Positions 22,263-34,198 of a stretch of DNA of 64,000 nucleotides are shown one piece after another. This DNA is from Bathynomus jamesi. Lineage: Eukaryota > Arthropoda > Malacostraca > Isopoda > Cirolanidae. Each line of letters begins with the position of its first letter. Positions within the stretch are counted from its first letter, which is position 1. The notes below the pieces were generated by a model. It was not told the DNA's origin. It did no database searches and saw nothing but the letters and a program-made list of their open reading frames with translations. Made by a program: the position numbers and the translations under genes. The stretch spans positions 92,501-156,500 of the forward strand of contig JAJOZX010000938.1 of the NCBI GenBank assembly GCA_023014485.1, written 5' to 3'.

Positions 22263-23895
22263 ATTTACATATTACTAAAGCGGACAAATCCAATTCGATC
22301 GTCATCATGGACAAAAACAGTTATGTTGAAAAGATGAATACGTTATTGAGTGATCGTGACACGTACAAACCTCTAAATAGAGACCCATTGGAGGATGTTA
22401 ATAAAATGTTTAACAGAAAATTAAGAGAAATTTTAAAAAATAACTATAATGGGCTTCCACAGCAGTTTCTTAGTATCAATCCGTCACTACCATATCTGTA
22501 CGGCTTAGTAAAAACACACAAAGTCAATAATCCCATGAGGCCTATTGTTAGCTCAGTGGTCTCCGTAACCTATAAGCTATCAAAATGGTTAGTTAGTTTA
22601 TTAACGCCGTTAGTTGGCTCTATTTCTGAGTCACATATTGTAAATAGCATGGATCTTATTGACAAACTGAAGTTCCCTAATGACCCTAATTTCAAATTGG
22701 TAAGCTTCGATGTATGCTCGCTATTCACAAAAGTCTCTGTTGATGACCTACTTGATTTTTTAAAAGATAAGATCTCTGAATATTCTTTCCCTGTTCAACA
22801 CAACACTCTTATTGAGTTAATTAAGCTTTGTGTCAAAGATTGTAAATTTCAGTTTGAAAATAAGTTTTATGCTATGTCGTTTGGATTGGCTATGGGAAAT
22901 CCCCTTTCACCTGTACTAGCTAATTTTATATGGAATTTTTTGAAAGTAGAATTTTGCCTACGATTATTAATTTTAACTTGGTTTGGCACAGGTATATAGA
23001 TGATATTTTATGCCTTTGGCCTAATAATTTGGATGTGGACTTATTTCTTGGTAGGCTCAACAATTTAGTCCTATCTATTAAGTTTACAGTTGAAAAACAA
23101 AATGATGGAAGCCTATCTTTTCTTGATCTAAAAATTTGGAGATGCTCTAATCAGTTCAAATATGAAGTCTACCGTAAGCCTACTAATAATAACTCTTATG
23201 TGCATTTTTATTTTGACCATCATCCTTCGATTAAATCCTCTATTTTCTCTGCTATGTTTCTTCGAGCATTGAGAGTTGTCAGTCCTCAATTTTTAGATTC
23301 CGAGTTATGCAATATCATGAATATTGGTACTAAATTATGTTATTCTATTTCATTTTTAGATAACTGTCTTAAGAAAGCCAAGAATAGGTATTATAATAAT
23401 GTAATTGTAAAGGAATTTCAGCGTAAAAATATCCTTAGCCTACCTTACCATGTTAATTTTCAATACCTTCCAACTGTACTTAAAGCAATTGGCATTAATG
23501 TAATCTTTAAGTATAATAATACTGTTAAATCACGCCTAATAAAGAATAGCCCTGATAATGTTGTTGGTTGTGTGTATTCGATCGGATGTACACAATGTAA
23601 CTCAGTGTATATAGGCCAAACCGGTAAAACGTTGGATATTAGGGTAAAACAGCATAAATATGCTTGTAGAACAGCTAATAATTCCAATGCTTTATTTAAT
23701 CATATGTATAGATGTAACCATAGCATCAAGTGGGATAGTTCAAAAGCGCTTGTTAAAAACAGAGATATAATAGAAAGAAATATTCTAGAATGTGCATTTA
23801 TTCATTTTAAAAACAACTTCAATAACAGTGCGGGGACGTATAAAATTGACGATATCATGTTAAAATTTCTTTTGCCTCTCATTAACCCTTGTTAA
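22205..23895 (+). pseudogene. PLE-1 right copy: RT plus GIY-YIG ORF, one frameshift
   Basis: Two overlapping frames make up almost the whole Penelope ORF. Frame 1 (to 22999) has HITKADKSNSIVIMDK, LPYLYGLVKTHKVNNP, RPIVSS, SFDVCSLFTKVSVDDLL (catalytic Asp) and GLAMGNPLSPVLAN. Frame 2 (22930-23895) has YIDDILCLWP (catalytic Asp pair), SFLDLKIWR, then GIY-YIG with VYSIGCTQCNSVYIGQTGK and the Cys/His pair RCNHSIKW. A one-base shift near 22935-22945 separates them. Otherwise this is the best-preserved PLE of the window. The enzyme reverse-transcribes its RNA and nicks the target. Confidence 0.9.
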
Positions 23896-23963
23896 GTATG
23901 TGCTAATTGTTTTGTTTTTCCTGTACGTTGTATATATTTATGGGCATCTCGCCTTTTATCTTC

Positions 23964-24009
23964 ATTCCCTGACGAGGTGTAGCTTTGAATACACGAAAGG
24001 CCTTGGAAT
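23964..24009 (+). ncRNA. Compact hammerhead ribozyme motif of PLE-1, right copy
   Basis: Same 46-nt layout as 21390-21435, on the plus strand 70 bp after the ORF stop: ATTCC / CTGACGA / G / GTGTA-loop-TACAC / GAAA / GGCC / TT / GGAAT. All core residues are intact. Expected cleavage is after the TT, by analogy with the known hammerhead. Being in the sense strand at the 3' end, it would process the element's own transcript. Confidence 0.78.
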
Positions 24010-24070
24010 CGTTTTTCTTTTTCCTTGTGGGTTTGCAGCATTCATTCATTTCACGTGTTTTATTGTGAAA

Positions 24071-25345
24071 TTCATCCCATATATATATATACATATACCT
24101 TTGTGGGCCTAAGCTGCTAGGTTAGGTTACCCCACCACCTTGGAGGGTCTCTCCCGACCCCCCTTCCTGCGTACAACCCCTCTCCCCCTTGGTACTGTGC
24201 CGGTGCCTTGCAGCAGTAAAAACAGTAAAAAGCAGTAAAATAATTTTAAATTACACTGTATTATTACTGTATAACAAGAATGTCATGAATGCCACTAATT
24301 TCCTAACCCTTCCGAATGGTCTCCCTCATGCAGAGACAATCCATTTAGCATGAATAAGTTTCAGTGTGGAGAGCTTCAAATCTGTCTTACCAAGATAGAG
24401 GTAATCTGTAGAATTATAACTAGCAACTGTTGACCTCGAAATTATGATGCCGCGAACTCGTCCAAGGATATGAAAGAGCGAAAATTTGCTGCCAAATTAA
24501 CCTGGTTTACAGTATATATACTTATAAACTCATACAATATTATACTAATGTTTGTGAAATGACGTTGATATGCCATGGTATCGTATGTAATACCTTTATT
24601 TCATAATTAAATACAAATTATTAATTTATTGAATTAAATAACTTCAAAATTGCCTCGGGATTGGCGACATAGCCTATTGGGAATAAAGATAATTGTCACA
24701 CATACATAGAACCCATATGTAGGCATCGGGCCTGCTTGACAACACGAAAACCAAATTTATTACTTCGCGTTCAAATTTTCCATTGCTGACTCATGAAGAT
24801 TACATCGAGAGAAGAGTCAACGAACTTTGCAAAATCAGCAAATAATAAAAATACGAAGATATATATTATATTATCCTGGCGGCACTCTGAGCTGCTTATG
24901 TTACAGCAATGCTTTAAGCAAGGAAGATGTACTTTATCTTCCTATAAGTTCTGAGTGAAACTTTCATAATATAAAACCTAATAACTATAAAAAGATAGGC
25001 CTATTCCTTCAGGTATTTCAGTATAGTGACTGCTTATATTAATTACATCAAAGCAACTCGTTGTGTAACTCCATCGTACCGCGGCCCTACATCGAAAAAC
25101 ATCGTCGCGTCCTACGGACAGAAGCGAGGCTCAACGAAGTAATAAGGTAAGGCAATTCCTTTCTTTACCATTAGGCAGCGCAAATACCGAAGGCAATTAA
25201 ACATAGAGGTCATTTGAAGACCTACACATACATAACTCTCTAACGAAAAAACGTAGTGCATTTGTCGTTAAATCTCCACTGAAATCTGCTGGAAATTTCC
25301 AACGGATACCATATTTCTATACCGTATTTCTATACCATATTTATA
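24071..25345. other. Non-coding stretch, no gene seen
   Basis: A short GC-rich part (24110-24200) is followed by AT-rich unique-looking sequence. No motif-bearing ORF, TIR or tRNA-like block was found. Confidence 0.45.
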
Positions 25346-25925
25346 TACCGTATGACGAACACCGACTCTGAAAATGAATCTAGCTGAAGATAAAATTGCA
25401 CAGCGAAGTTGGATAACTGGTATGCGGGAAGCAGACCTCTCTGTAGCTGACATGCCATGGAACTAGGAATTTCGAAGCCTACTGTTCGACGCTGGGTGCA
25501 GAGGTGACAGGAGATTGGGAGTCTGCTAGATTGTCCGAAGTGTGGGGCACCAATAAAGACCACCCCAGTAGAAGACCGGAGAATAATCAACGAAGTGCAG
25601 AACGATCCTATCAACAACGCAGTCGTCATCCGGGAGACACTACATATGGACGTGTCAGTGGACACCGTAAGGAGACGATGCATGAAGCAGGATATCACCA
25701 CCGTACTCCTGCCAAAAAAGAGAGGATCGAGGAACGACATCGTCAGGCCAGACTCTCGTTTGCTCGCCACCATATAAATGACGATCTCGCATACTGGAGC
25801 AGAGTTATCTGTTGGATCACACTATGGTTGAGTGGGAGATGTTCCGAAGGAACCCACACATCATACATAACCATGTTGCATCTATGCCACACAGATTACA
25901 AGATGTAATAGACAATAATGGGGAT
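25346..25925 (+). pseudogene. Tc1-like transposase relic, internally deleted
   Basis: Successive frames give a Tc1-family N-terminus (DKIAQRSWITGMREADLSVAD, helix-turn-helix), then ETLHMDVSVDTVRRR and TPAKKERIEERHRQARLSFAR, and a C-terminus EWEMFRRNPHIIHNHVASMPHR. The region between about 25800 and 25825, where the three catalytic residues should be, is deleted: the sequence passes from YWSRVI straight to the C-terminal helix. It has many stops. Confidence 0.75.
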
Positions 25926-26066
25926 GGACCAAATACTAACTATGAACCGGGTATGGCTGTCATTTATGTTCATCTATGGCAAATTGTGAACATTTTGTAT
26001 GGTAAACTATTTAGTAAAAAATTCTCAACCATTGCATATTTGTTGTAATAAAGAATTGGTGTTTTA

Positions 26067-26260
26067 TTGTATGTATATATATATATATATATATATATTT
26101 TCCTTGTTAAAATCTAATAATATCTCCACATTGATAATGCAACAGGAAATCTGGAAAACATTAATGGCTTTATCTGTCCATCGTGATTAAATCATTATCT
26201 CTCCACATTGATAATACATATACAATCTGGAAAACATTATTACTATAATAGGCATCAGCC
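26067..26260. repeat. (TA)n tract and a short tandem duplication
   Basis: A TA tract (26067-26098) is followed by a duplicated segment. 'Ctccacattgataat' to 'atctggaaaacatta' occurs at about 26115-26162 and again at about 26192-26245 with small differences. Confidence 0.6.
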
Positions 26261-26261
26261 A

Positions 26262-26370
26262 CAAACCGTTGGTGATATCCTGCTTCATGCAACCGTCACC
26301 TTACGGTTTCCACTGACACGCCCATATGTAGTCTCTCCTGGACGGCGACAGCATGTAACCATGTCAACAC
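26262..26370 (-). pseudogene. Fragment of the same Tc1-like transposase, inverted
   Basis: The minus-strand text ERLHMGVSVETVR matches ETLHMDVSVDTVR of the 25.35-25.9 kb relic, with the following HEAGY-type segment. Only about 100 bp remain. The two pieces together look like a rearranged older insertion. Confidence 0.55.
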
Positions 26371-26495
26371 CACGGTTTGTCCCATCAACGTCATTTCACA
26401 AACATTAGTATAATATTGTATGAATTTATATGTATATATAAATATGTTTATGCTAGTATAACCGTGGATTATTATTATGTGATTTTGATAAATAA

Positions 26496-29064
26496 CACTA
26501 GGCAACAAATTTCAACTTTTTTTTTGTTACAGACATGTGAACTACTGATTCCTACTAAAGCGCTGATGCTGATTTCAGATCTGATATCAAAATTTCTCTA
26601 TCACGTACAGATTTTGTGTAACCGAAAACCCCTATTTTTCATTTTTTTTCTCACCCGCTTCTATTACGAAAGCCGTCTAAGCTACTTTTCCGTGCCACGT
26701 TTTATGTTAAGCATACTTAAATAATTAGTGAACAGGAATGTCTTTCCTCCTTTATTCTGGCTTAAGACAGACAGCGGAATTCCGCTGGCGGAGTTACCAC
26801 CCCTGCGCCCAACCATCCACCCAAAGCGCGTTAGTATTTTGTTGTTACTACTGAAAGGCAAATTCCTGTTCTTAAGTGAAACTTTGGTGTGTCCTCTTCC
26901 TTTGTCGCTTGTAGGATGACGAGCTCTCCTTCTGCAGGAACCAACAATAATCTCCCATCATATTTGGGTTGAAATTACCTTGGTATCTGTTTTCCATAAC
27001 TGAGATCTGTTGGTGGAAGCGCTCACCATGCTCGTCACTTACAGCCCCCAAGGTTGGCCGGGAAGAAGTCAAGATGAGAATGTAAAAAATGAATTTCAAA
27101 GACATTCTGCATCCCATTATTTCATAAGATTTAAGCATGTTTTCTACGAGTTTACGGTGGTTTTCAGCTTTGTGGTTTCCAAGAAAATTTTTGACAACTT
27201 CAACGAAAGATGTCCATGCTCCTAGTTCATTCTCATTTAGGTTAGATGGAAACGATGAGTCGTGGATGACACTGCGGATCTGTGGTCCAGTGAAAACTCC
27301 AACTTCTAGCTTAGCATCTGTCAATATTCCTTTGAATTTATCCTTTAAATATTGGAAACCACTACCTGATGATGATCCATACCCTTCACGAAATTTTTCA
27401 TAAGGCCAAGTTTAATGTGAAGTGGTGGAAGATGTACTTTCTGAGGGTCAATAAGTGCTGGGTGTTTCACATTGTATTTACCAACAACATATTCAGTTCT
27501 AGATGGCCAATCATGTTTTTTGTAGTGGTTCTTGTCATCTCTGCTGTTCCATAGACACAAAAAGCACATATGCTTTGTGTAGCCCAACTGTAACCCAAGA
27601 AGTAATGATACAACTTTAAGGTCGCCACAAATATTCCATGTGTGGTCCTTATATTTGATGAGTCTTAGCAGCAGTTTCATCGATTCATAAGTCTCATTAA
27701 GGCCAGTGGCATGTGCTACAGGTATTGAAGGTTTTTCATTGCCGTTGTGCAGTAATATAGCTTTAAGGCTAGCTTTACTAGAGCCAATGAACAGTCTCCA
27801 TTCTTTTGGATCATAGCGACAGCCAATCCCTTGCATCAGACCACTGATATCGTGGCAGAAAACAAACGTTTTCTTCCTGTAAGTAAAATGATGAAAACTG
27901 CAAATGGCGATGGCGGAAATGGGAAACTTTGGTGTTTGGTTGGAGAAGATTAAATTCTTGAAGTCTTGAACCAAGCAACTCTGCCTTTTCTTTTGGTAAT
28001 TCCAAATCGCGCACTAAGTCATTTAACTCCGCTTGACTTAACAAATGTGGGGAAATATTTGCATCTGGAACATATATGCCATCTTTCCCTGTTTCTATAT
28101 CACTAGCAGAATCTTCAGATGAACTGCTGTCTGTTATCGTTGCTGGTGGAACTGGTGGTGGATTTGTTTCATCATGTGGTACTGGTTTCATTGCTGATTC
28201 GCAGTTTGGGTACGTGATCTTTGATTTGATTTTCTTTGTGAAACCAGCAATCTTTGTCAAACAAAAATAACAATCATTGAAGTGATTTTTCGGCTCACGC
28301 CAAACCATGGGGACTGAGAACGGCATAGCTTTTCTTTTACCATTCATCCAAGCTATTAACATTGCATTGCACTGTGCACAGCAAATATGTGGTGCCCAGT
28401 CCCTCTGTTGGTCTCCTAACTTAGTCAAAATAACACTTGTAGGCAAGTTTAATCTTTGTTGTTATGTTTCTACATTGTGGCTTAGGTGTATATTGTCCAC
28501 AGACAAAGCAGAAGTTGTCTGGGTGATTTACACAAGCACGTCTATTTGATGCCATTTTGAATTACCATACAATATCTGAAAAAACGTAGAAAGTAATTAT
28601 TACGATGTGCAAAATAAAAAGAAATACACACCGTAGTACAAAACAAATACTATAAAAACACACAAGTCACCACAACCTGTCACTTGCTCATCAGCAGAGA
28701 GCTTCAACAACCGTTCTGCTTGACTGTCACGTAGCGACTGACCGTTGGGCCGTTGCCCGTTACTATGCTCTTGACTCAGTGTTGCCAACTCGGGATAAAT
28801 TTTATTTATCAAAATTGTTCGAATTTGTATATAGTTGGCAAAAAAAATTGCTTTAACCTTGAAAAGCAAGTTTCATATTACTGGCATTAAGGCGATTAAA
28901 ACCAAAATCTGGACGTGGTAGAAAATTTTACTAAAAGTGATTTGCATTTTACACAAAATCTAGACGTGATAGAAAAAATCTAATTATAGATTTGAAATCA
29001 GCATACCGAAATTAGCTAGGAGCACCTATTTGGTCTTCTGTAACAAAATCTTTGTTGCCTAGTG
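26496..29064 (-). mobile_element. DNA transposon with TIRs and TAA target duplication, uncharacterised superfamily
   Basis: Both ends begin CACTAGGCAACAAA (left 26496, right complement ending 29064). They continue as imperfect inverted repeats for about 130 bp, sharing 'ttttgttacag', 'tgctgatttca', 'ctatcacgt' and 'agattttgtgtaa'. TAA flanks each side (26493-26495, 29065-29067), consistent with a 3-bp duplication. The 2.57-kb element encodes one protein on the minus strand (next entry). TWA duplications are typical of PIF/Harbinger, but the protein does not look like a Harbinger transposase to me. Confidence 0.8.
26872..28554 (-). pseudogene. Uncharacterised transposon protein, copy A (putative transposase)
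   Basis: The start at 28554 gives MASNRRACVNHPDNFCFVCG, a cysteine-paired N-terminus. Other Cys pairs follow (CCAQCNAM; FNDCYFCLTK), together perhaps a zinc-binding module. After a Ser/Glu-rich linker comes a long conserved region. It has QTPKFPISAIAICSFH, NICGDLKVVSLLLGLQ, CFLCLWNSRDDKNH, PLHIKLGLMKNFVKGM, FTGPQIRSV, FLGNHKAE and GCRMSLKF. It closes with GAVSDEHGERFHQQI and MENRYQG. Total is about 560 codons with frameshifts near 28430, 27960-28000 and 27345. No DDE or RNase H triad is obvious, although D/E/H residues in the last block are strongly conserved with copy B. I do not know the function. Confidence 0.75.
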
Positions 29065-29213
29065 TAATCAGTTACTGTTATTCAGATCGAAATTGTTAAC
29101 AAGTTCTTTTTGTAACAATCGATAAACCATTTCCCACCAACTTTCTCTGCCCCTCTACCTCGCTCTCACTCACACTGTCTCAATCTTTTACTCGCTCAAT
29201 TTCAATACATATA

Positions 29214-29260
<47 letters not shown>

Positions 29261-30215
29261 ATAATCGTGTAGATTTGTAAGTTAGTTAAAGTTTAAAGCT
29301 GCACACGAACTCTACAAACAGCTTTATTAGTATTGTTACATAATGATTTAATATACGCGAGACTGGTGGGTGTGGAAGGGGGAATGAGTGAGTGTGGAGG
29401 ATGGTTGTGTAATATCTACTTTTGGTTCAAATTCACTAGTACATAAAAAGTTGTATTGTGGTATCTGTTCATACAGACTTGCAGTAATCATAATGGAACC
29501 TTATTACTGTATAAAACTAGTAAACATGGAGTTCAACGCTGTTCACGATCATATTAATCGTTTATCCTTATGAACCCAGATATTACATTATAATTAGGAG
29601 CCGTTCAAAAATTACTTAACACTATTTTTGCTAAAACTTGACACTCCAGATCCCCCAGGAACGTTCCGTAACGCTAGACCAGGCACCCCCTAAGATGTTA
29701 TGTAACACTTCCCCCACTCCACACCCCATACGTTGGGGTACCTTGACTATCGCTGCGGCGTTGCCACATGTACGGAGTCGCCATTGAGGCGAGGAACATT
29801 ACATATGCATGCAACTCTACATTACTATTGTTCATTAATTTCTCGTGTATAATCTAGGATTAAAAACATATTACTTATGATTGTTCAGTTCTTATTTCTC
29901 ATGTAAAATATTGATTTCTTTGTGTGGTATTGGTATAATACCTTCAATAATGACCTTGCATTTGTCATATCGATAATAATAATTTAAGATTAATTCATAC
30001 CTTAATTATTAATAATACTTTTTCATGATTCACTTATTATTATTAATAATAACTATCTGTTTTATTTTATAAGAGCCAGTAAAGCCTAAAGCTTAAGGGC
30101 TTTAGGCTTTACAATTATTTGTCATTGTAAAGTGTTAAATCGATGTATTTATTTTATTATTTATAAAGGTTATTAAAAAAATAACTAAACGTTCATTAAC
30201 TAGTGTAGTCACTAA
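29065..30215. other. Non-coding stretch with possible DNA-transposon end
   Basis: It contains a (TA)n tract (29216-29265). At about 29598 a segment 'gccgttcaaaaattacttaac' resembles the start of a common invertebrate DNA transposon end, followed by C-rich sequence to 29760, but I cannot find the partner end. A perfect 14-bp hairpin lies at 30079-30112. No gene. Confidence 0.4.
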
Positions 30216-30219
30216 TAAG

Positions 30220-30485
30220 TGGCGGGTTTCCGCGACTCGGGTGGATGGAAATTAGGTTCTGCCAGCGCCGTGGTTATACGTGTAGTTGGTCAACCACGAA
30301 CTCTGCTGATGCTCGGCTTAACTCTTTAGCGTTATCGATGAGTTATATCGTCTATTGGTGCGTATAAAAGTGAATAAAGTGACGCTTAACAGATTAAATA
30401 ACTGTTGGAGTTCACTCTGCCTTACCGTTGTGTGGGGAAATAGAGGTTTTGGATAGCTGTTACCTATCAGTGAAAATTAAAATGT
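30220..30485 (+). repeat. SINE-like repeat, diverged copy
   Basis: It shares ordered blocks with the element at 31631-31870: 'actctgctgatgctcgg', 'ttcactctgccttacc', 'aatagaggttttggat' and 'tacctatcagt'. The tRNA-like head is not recognisable in this copy, which has 'cgggtggatgg' only. Confidence 0.5.
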
Positions 30486-31630
30486 AATTATTAACAACTG
30501 AAAGTCGTTTAATGAATGAAATTAATCGATACTCTAGCCATTTTTATTGAAGAAGTTCGGTTATCAGATTAAAAAATAAAAGTTTAAGTTTTTGGAAATT
30601 GTAAAAATCTGTCTGCATTTTTATTTATATGAACACTATTTATTGATGCCACAGAACTTGTGTGGCAGTTATCACTGCACTGGAAAATTTTTCACCTATA
30701 AAATTTTTCATAAGAATAAAAACATTGTACAGCCCTGTAAATTTAGAAGACATGACCATATCTTTCCTAAAAAATTTATTTACGAGACGATTCTCTTGTT
30801 GCTGTCTGAATAATTGGAACTTTCAAGATTTCGATTTTGAGAAAATTAGACATGAAAGCTCAATTATCTGCAAAACATTTTTCGACCAAGAGATTTTGCT
30901 GAAAATTGGTACAAAATAAGTCCATTATATGCGGCAGTATTTGAGCAAGTTTCAATAAAATCGTATGAATAGTTGTTTGGTTACAAGTATTTGAATTAGT
31001 GGGACCATAAATCTGAACCCAGCTAGAATTTTCAAAAAATTTAAAACTTCAACCATCATAATTTTTTTCTGTTCAATTGATTGTGCTGAAAGTGGGTAGA
31101 AAATATATATGTTATGTACGCAAATTATGCTGTAAGTGTCAATCAAATCGTATGAATAGTTCTTCTATAGGTATATGAAATTCATTGTCCACAAACAGGA
31201 TTCCTTCCATATATGATATTTACACATAATTGTTTTCTAGTTTTATCCCAACCCCTCACACGAATCACTGTCATATGAGAGTTTTCAGAAGCATTTAGCA
31301 TAGAACTAAAAGAAACGGCCAAAATTTTGGATAAATTTCGAACTTTTAATAATTTTGATGCCTAAACCAGCTATATTTTCAGGACATCCGACTGTATATA
31401 TAGCTAAATTTCACTCTTTTTTTAAGTATTTAAAATCTAACTGCATATTTTGAATCTACAGGAAACTTACGTTAGAAAAACGATAGTATAAAAACTCATT
31501 CATTTTTCAGTTAAAATAAATTGGAACCCAAAAAGGAGTATTTTCATGTTAATTGAAAGTAGAGGTATTTGAATAAAATTAAATTTGCATGTACGTTACT
31601 ACATAGTTAATTTAATCTTTCTATTGCATG
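30486..31630. other. AT-rich non-coding stretch
   Basis: No motif-bearing ORF. A phrase 'aatcgtatgaatagtt' recurs at 30959 and 31147, with similar following text, suggesting an old tandem duplication of about 190 bp. Confidence 0.4.
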
Positions 31631-31870
31631 AGCCGCCGTGGGTGGATGGGTAGGGCATCGAACTGGAAACATAAAGGTCCCAGGTTTCATTCCTGCCGGG
31701 TTATCGATTTGAATCGAGTCGACTACCTACTCTGCTAATGTTCGGTGACAGGTGACCATCGAAGTTCACGTTCATTCCTTTACCCACTTCGTTTGTACGG
31801 AATAATAGAGGTTTCGGATGATATTTGTCACCAGTTATTCGGCAGGAATCGAATGAGATCTACGAAAAAA
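31631..31870 (+). repeat. tRNA-derived SINE
   Basis: The head (31631-31704) has a box A-like 'ggtggatgggtagg' and a box B-like 'ggtttcattcc' at tRNA spacing, the internal polymerase III promoter. The body shares blocks with 30290-30480. The tail is not a clear poly(A). It is not a functional tRNA, because the acceptor stem and anticodon arm do not pair well. Confidence 0.6.
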
Positions 31871-32780
31871 TAGTCATGCTAAAATAGCCTTAAAAATAAT
31901 GGAATTAAAGAATAGTAATTAAAATGTCTCTTTTCTTTTCTCGTCTTTACTACCTTCTCGACCTTTCTCGTGCCTTTCTCGTCCGAGCTATTTCTTTCTG
32001 CCTTCTCAACCTAATCCATTAGGAAGCAAGATTTTGTTAATGAATTAAGAAAGACGAAGGAAGGAAGGATAGGAAGAAAATTTGGTGCTTAAATGAAAAA
32101 AATATTTATCACAACTTCATTTGTTTAGTTTTATTGGTTTCGCTTTTGAATTCCTTATATGCGGGTCAGTGACGATTCTCACCCTCCACTGACTCTTTAC
32201 TAGTTCAATAACAGACCGAATCTTTTTTCTAAATAAGAACTTAAGAACTTAAACTACGAAGGAACTCCCGTTTAAAGCAAACAAATAAGGAATTAATTTA
32301 ATTCCTTATAATTTTAAGTGCCAGTGCCAGTGACGCTTGTCAGTTTTGTGCTCCGTCTTACTATCAAATTAACAGGGTTTAAAGTCAGTGAACTGGTATG
32401 TTACCTATACAATAAAATTTGTAAATGTGCCAAGATTACCCAATTACAATCTTATTAGATGGTCCACAATACTTAATTAATAATAATACATATAATATAT
32501 CCTCAAAATTTTCTAGCGACATCCGGCACTACCTGCTTAGACCTATGAGGTATGAAACAGTGACCTTGAAATAGCGGGCATACGAACGAACGAGCGAGTG
32601 AGCCCTTTAAAATTACGAACGAATGAACGAACGAAACGAATGAACGAGTGAATTTTAACTACATAAACTGTTCAAAATATTTTCAAAAGGCCAGGTAAAG
32701 GCTCTGAAATCTTAAATGAAAGACCAAGCAAATAAATAGGTTATATTACTTTAGATATATTTACAAACTTACACGCTTAC
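31871..32780. other. Non-coding stretch with a decayed GAAC tetranucleotide repeat
   Basis: CT-rich at 31930-32010. A run of 'cgaacgaacgagcgag' and 'acgaatgaacgaacg' lies at 32583-32650. No gene found. Confidence 0.45.
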
Positions 32781-32782
32781 AT

Positions 32783-33130
32783 GATTTAAAGGGACAAGGA
32801 GTGGGCACTCCTTTTAGCATCCCCATCCCGTTCCCTTCTCCCGCCCTACCCACACCATATACACTGCGAATCTTCCGTTTAATAGTAAAAGTTTTGACGG
32901 TGATCGCGGGAAATGTATGTTTTATTACGGTATAATCGTACAGTGACTTCGCGTGTATACTTTTTGTGTCATAGTTAGTAATAGTTACAAAACTAATGTG
33001 AAAAGATGCCTGAGCATCGAACCGTTGGTATCCCAAGCATAATTTAAAGGGACGAGAAGTGGGACCCCTTTCGGCGTTCCCCCCCATCTCCACCCCCAAC
33101 CACCCCCCACCAGCTACGCTCCCCCGCAGG
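32783..33130 (+). repeat. LINE-B 5' UTR tandem monomers
   Basis: Two similar segments (about 32783-32865 and 33040-33130) share 'atttaaagggac', 'agtgggcactcctttt / agtgggacccctttc' and a C-rich end, 257 bp apart. Tandem 5' monomers acting as promoters are known for some LINEs. That role here is inferred from the position just upstream of ORF1. Confidence 0.5.
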
Positions 33131-33144
33131 CCGTTACAAATACA

Positions 33145-34164
33145 ATGGGGTCGTCTGCTGTAAATCTTGTAGAAAATCCATTGTTATGTTCTATATTTGA
33201 CAAAGTAGATCATATTAGGTCAGACCTTCTTGTATCTGTCTGTCATGATTTTTATGATTCAGAACAAATAGAATATGCGAAGGTACAATTAAACACCCTG
33301 TTCAGTGCTACCCTCCCAACTCGTAGAGGTAATTCTAGAAACGAGAATACCCTGAAAGACATTATAAATAAAGTGTCGTCCCACCGGGATAATGAGAACA
33401 ATATTACCTTTTACGTTACTAACTTCAATAGAATACCGGTAATCTCTATGGGTAACGTAGACGTCTCGGTGCTCCTCAAACAGTATAATGAGGTACAAAA
33501 GTCGATAGTTGAACTGAAACACCAACACGTGGTGTCAAATCAGAAAAACGCGATTTCGCTAGAACAATTCCGGTCAGAGTTAGATGCGTTGAAAGAGACG
33601 CTCCTCCCAAAGCACAGTTACTCGGAAGTAGTTCAGCAAGCCAGATCTCCAAGAAGCGCGTCCGACAGCGAGGGAAACGAAATCCCCGCCTCCAACTCCC
33701 CCATGAAGGTGGGATGAAAACGCAGCATGCAGGGGTAGCGGTCAACCCCCATCCCGTTCAGGAAAGAACCCCTGCTCCCGATTTCACAATGAGGAACAGG
33801 GACGGCCCACTGCCGAAAGACGAGGCATCATTGCCCTCTTCCCTGCCTCTCACTGCAGAGGAGAGGTGTTCGATTACGCCTCGCTCGGTGCACAGTTCCC
33901 TCCCCCTCCCACCGAAGAGTAAGGGAGGGGCCTCCTATCCCCCAAAGGTTGTGCCACCCATCCCCCAGGCAGGAGAACCCTGCCTCAGGGAGATCGAGGG
34001 AGGAGGACGACGGGTGGGTAACTGTTAACAGGCGCCCTCCCCGAAGGTTTCCCGATGGGGAATCTCACCCTCTTTGTGTCGCGAATTCAGCTCTCGAACG
34101 AGGCAAGCGATATTCGACGCATGATGGAAGAAGTCATTGGTGGACACAGTATATTGATAGTTAA
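33145..34164 (+). pseudogene. LINE-B ORF1 (nucleic-acid-binding, gag-like), frameshifted
   Basis: The first frame (33145-33717) reads VNLVENPLLCSIFDKVDHIR, then VCHDFYDSEQIEYAK, an N-terminal pattern I associate with ORF1 proteins of invertebrate LINEs. A predicted coiled-coil-like stretch (KQYNEVQKSIVELKHQH) follows, then a Ser/Pro-rich tail. The frame shifts at 33714 (ATGA overlap) and returns to the original frame by about 33950, so two compensating indels are likely. The C-terminal part is Pro/Arg-rich and no CCHC knuckle is visible. It would bind LINE RNA as a particle protein. Confidence 0.55.
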
Positions 34165-34198
34165 TAAACTAAACACGAAATCTTCGTATTACTGTATA

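Larger units (their letters stand above)
21354..24070. mobile_element. Penelope-like element PLE-1, head-to-head inverted pair
   Basis: Two copies of one Penelope family are joined head-to-head. The left copy (about 21354-22260, minus) contains only the 3' half (end of RT, GIY-YIG, 3' terminal segment). The right copy (about 22255-24070, plus) is nearly full length. The shared 900 bp are almost identical in inverted orientation, down to the hammerhead and the terminal tail. The junction is around 22255-22265 at a short shared 'aaattt'. Confidence 0.85.

Noticed and set aside
28600..28869. Minus-strand ORF upstream of the 26.5-29.1 kb transposon protein
   Set aside because: No motif, and it lies between the TIR and the clear MASNRRACVN start, so it is probably 5' non-coding.
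33714..34028. Separate overlapping gene (ATGA overlap) after LINE-B ORF1
   Set aside because: The frame returns to the original one downstream, and the composition continues ORF1, so a pair of indels explains it better.
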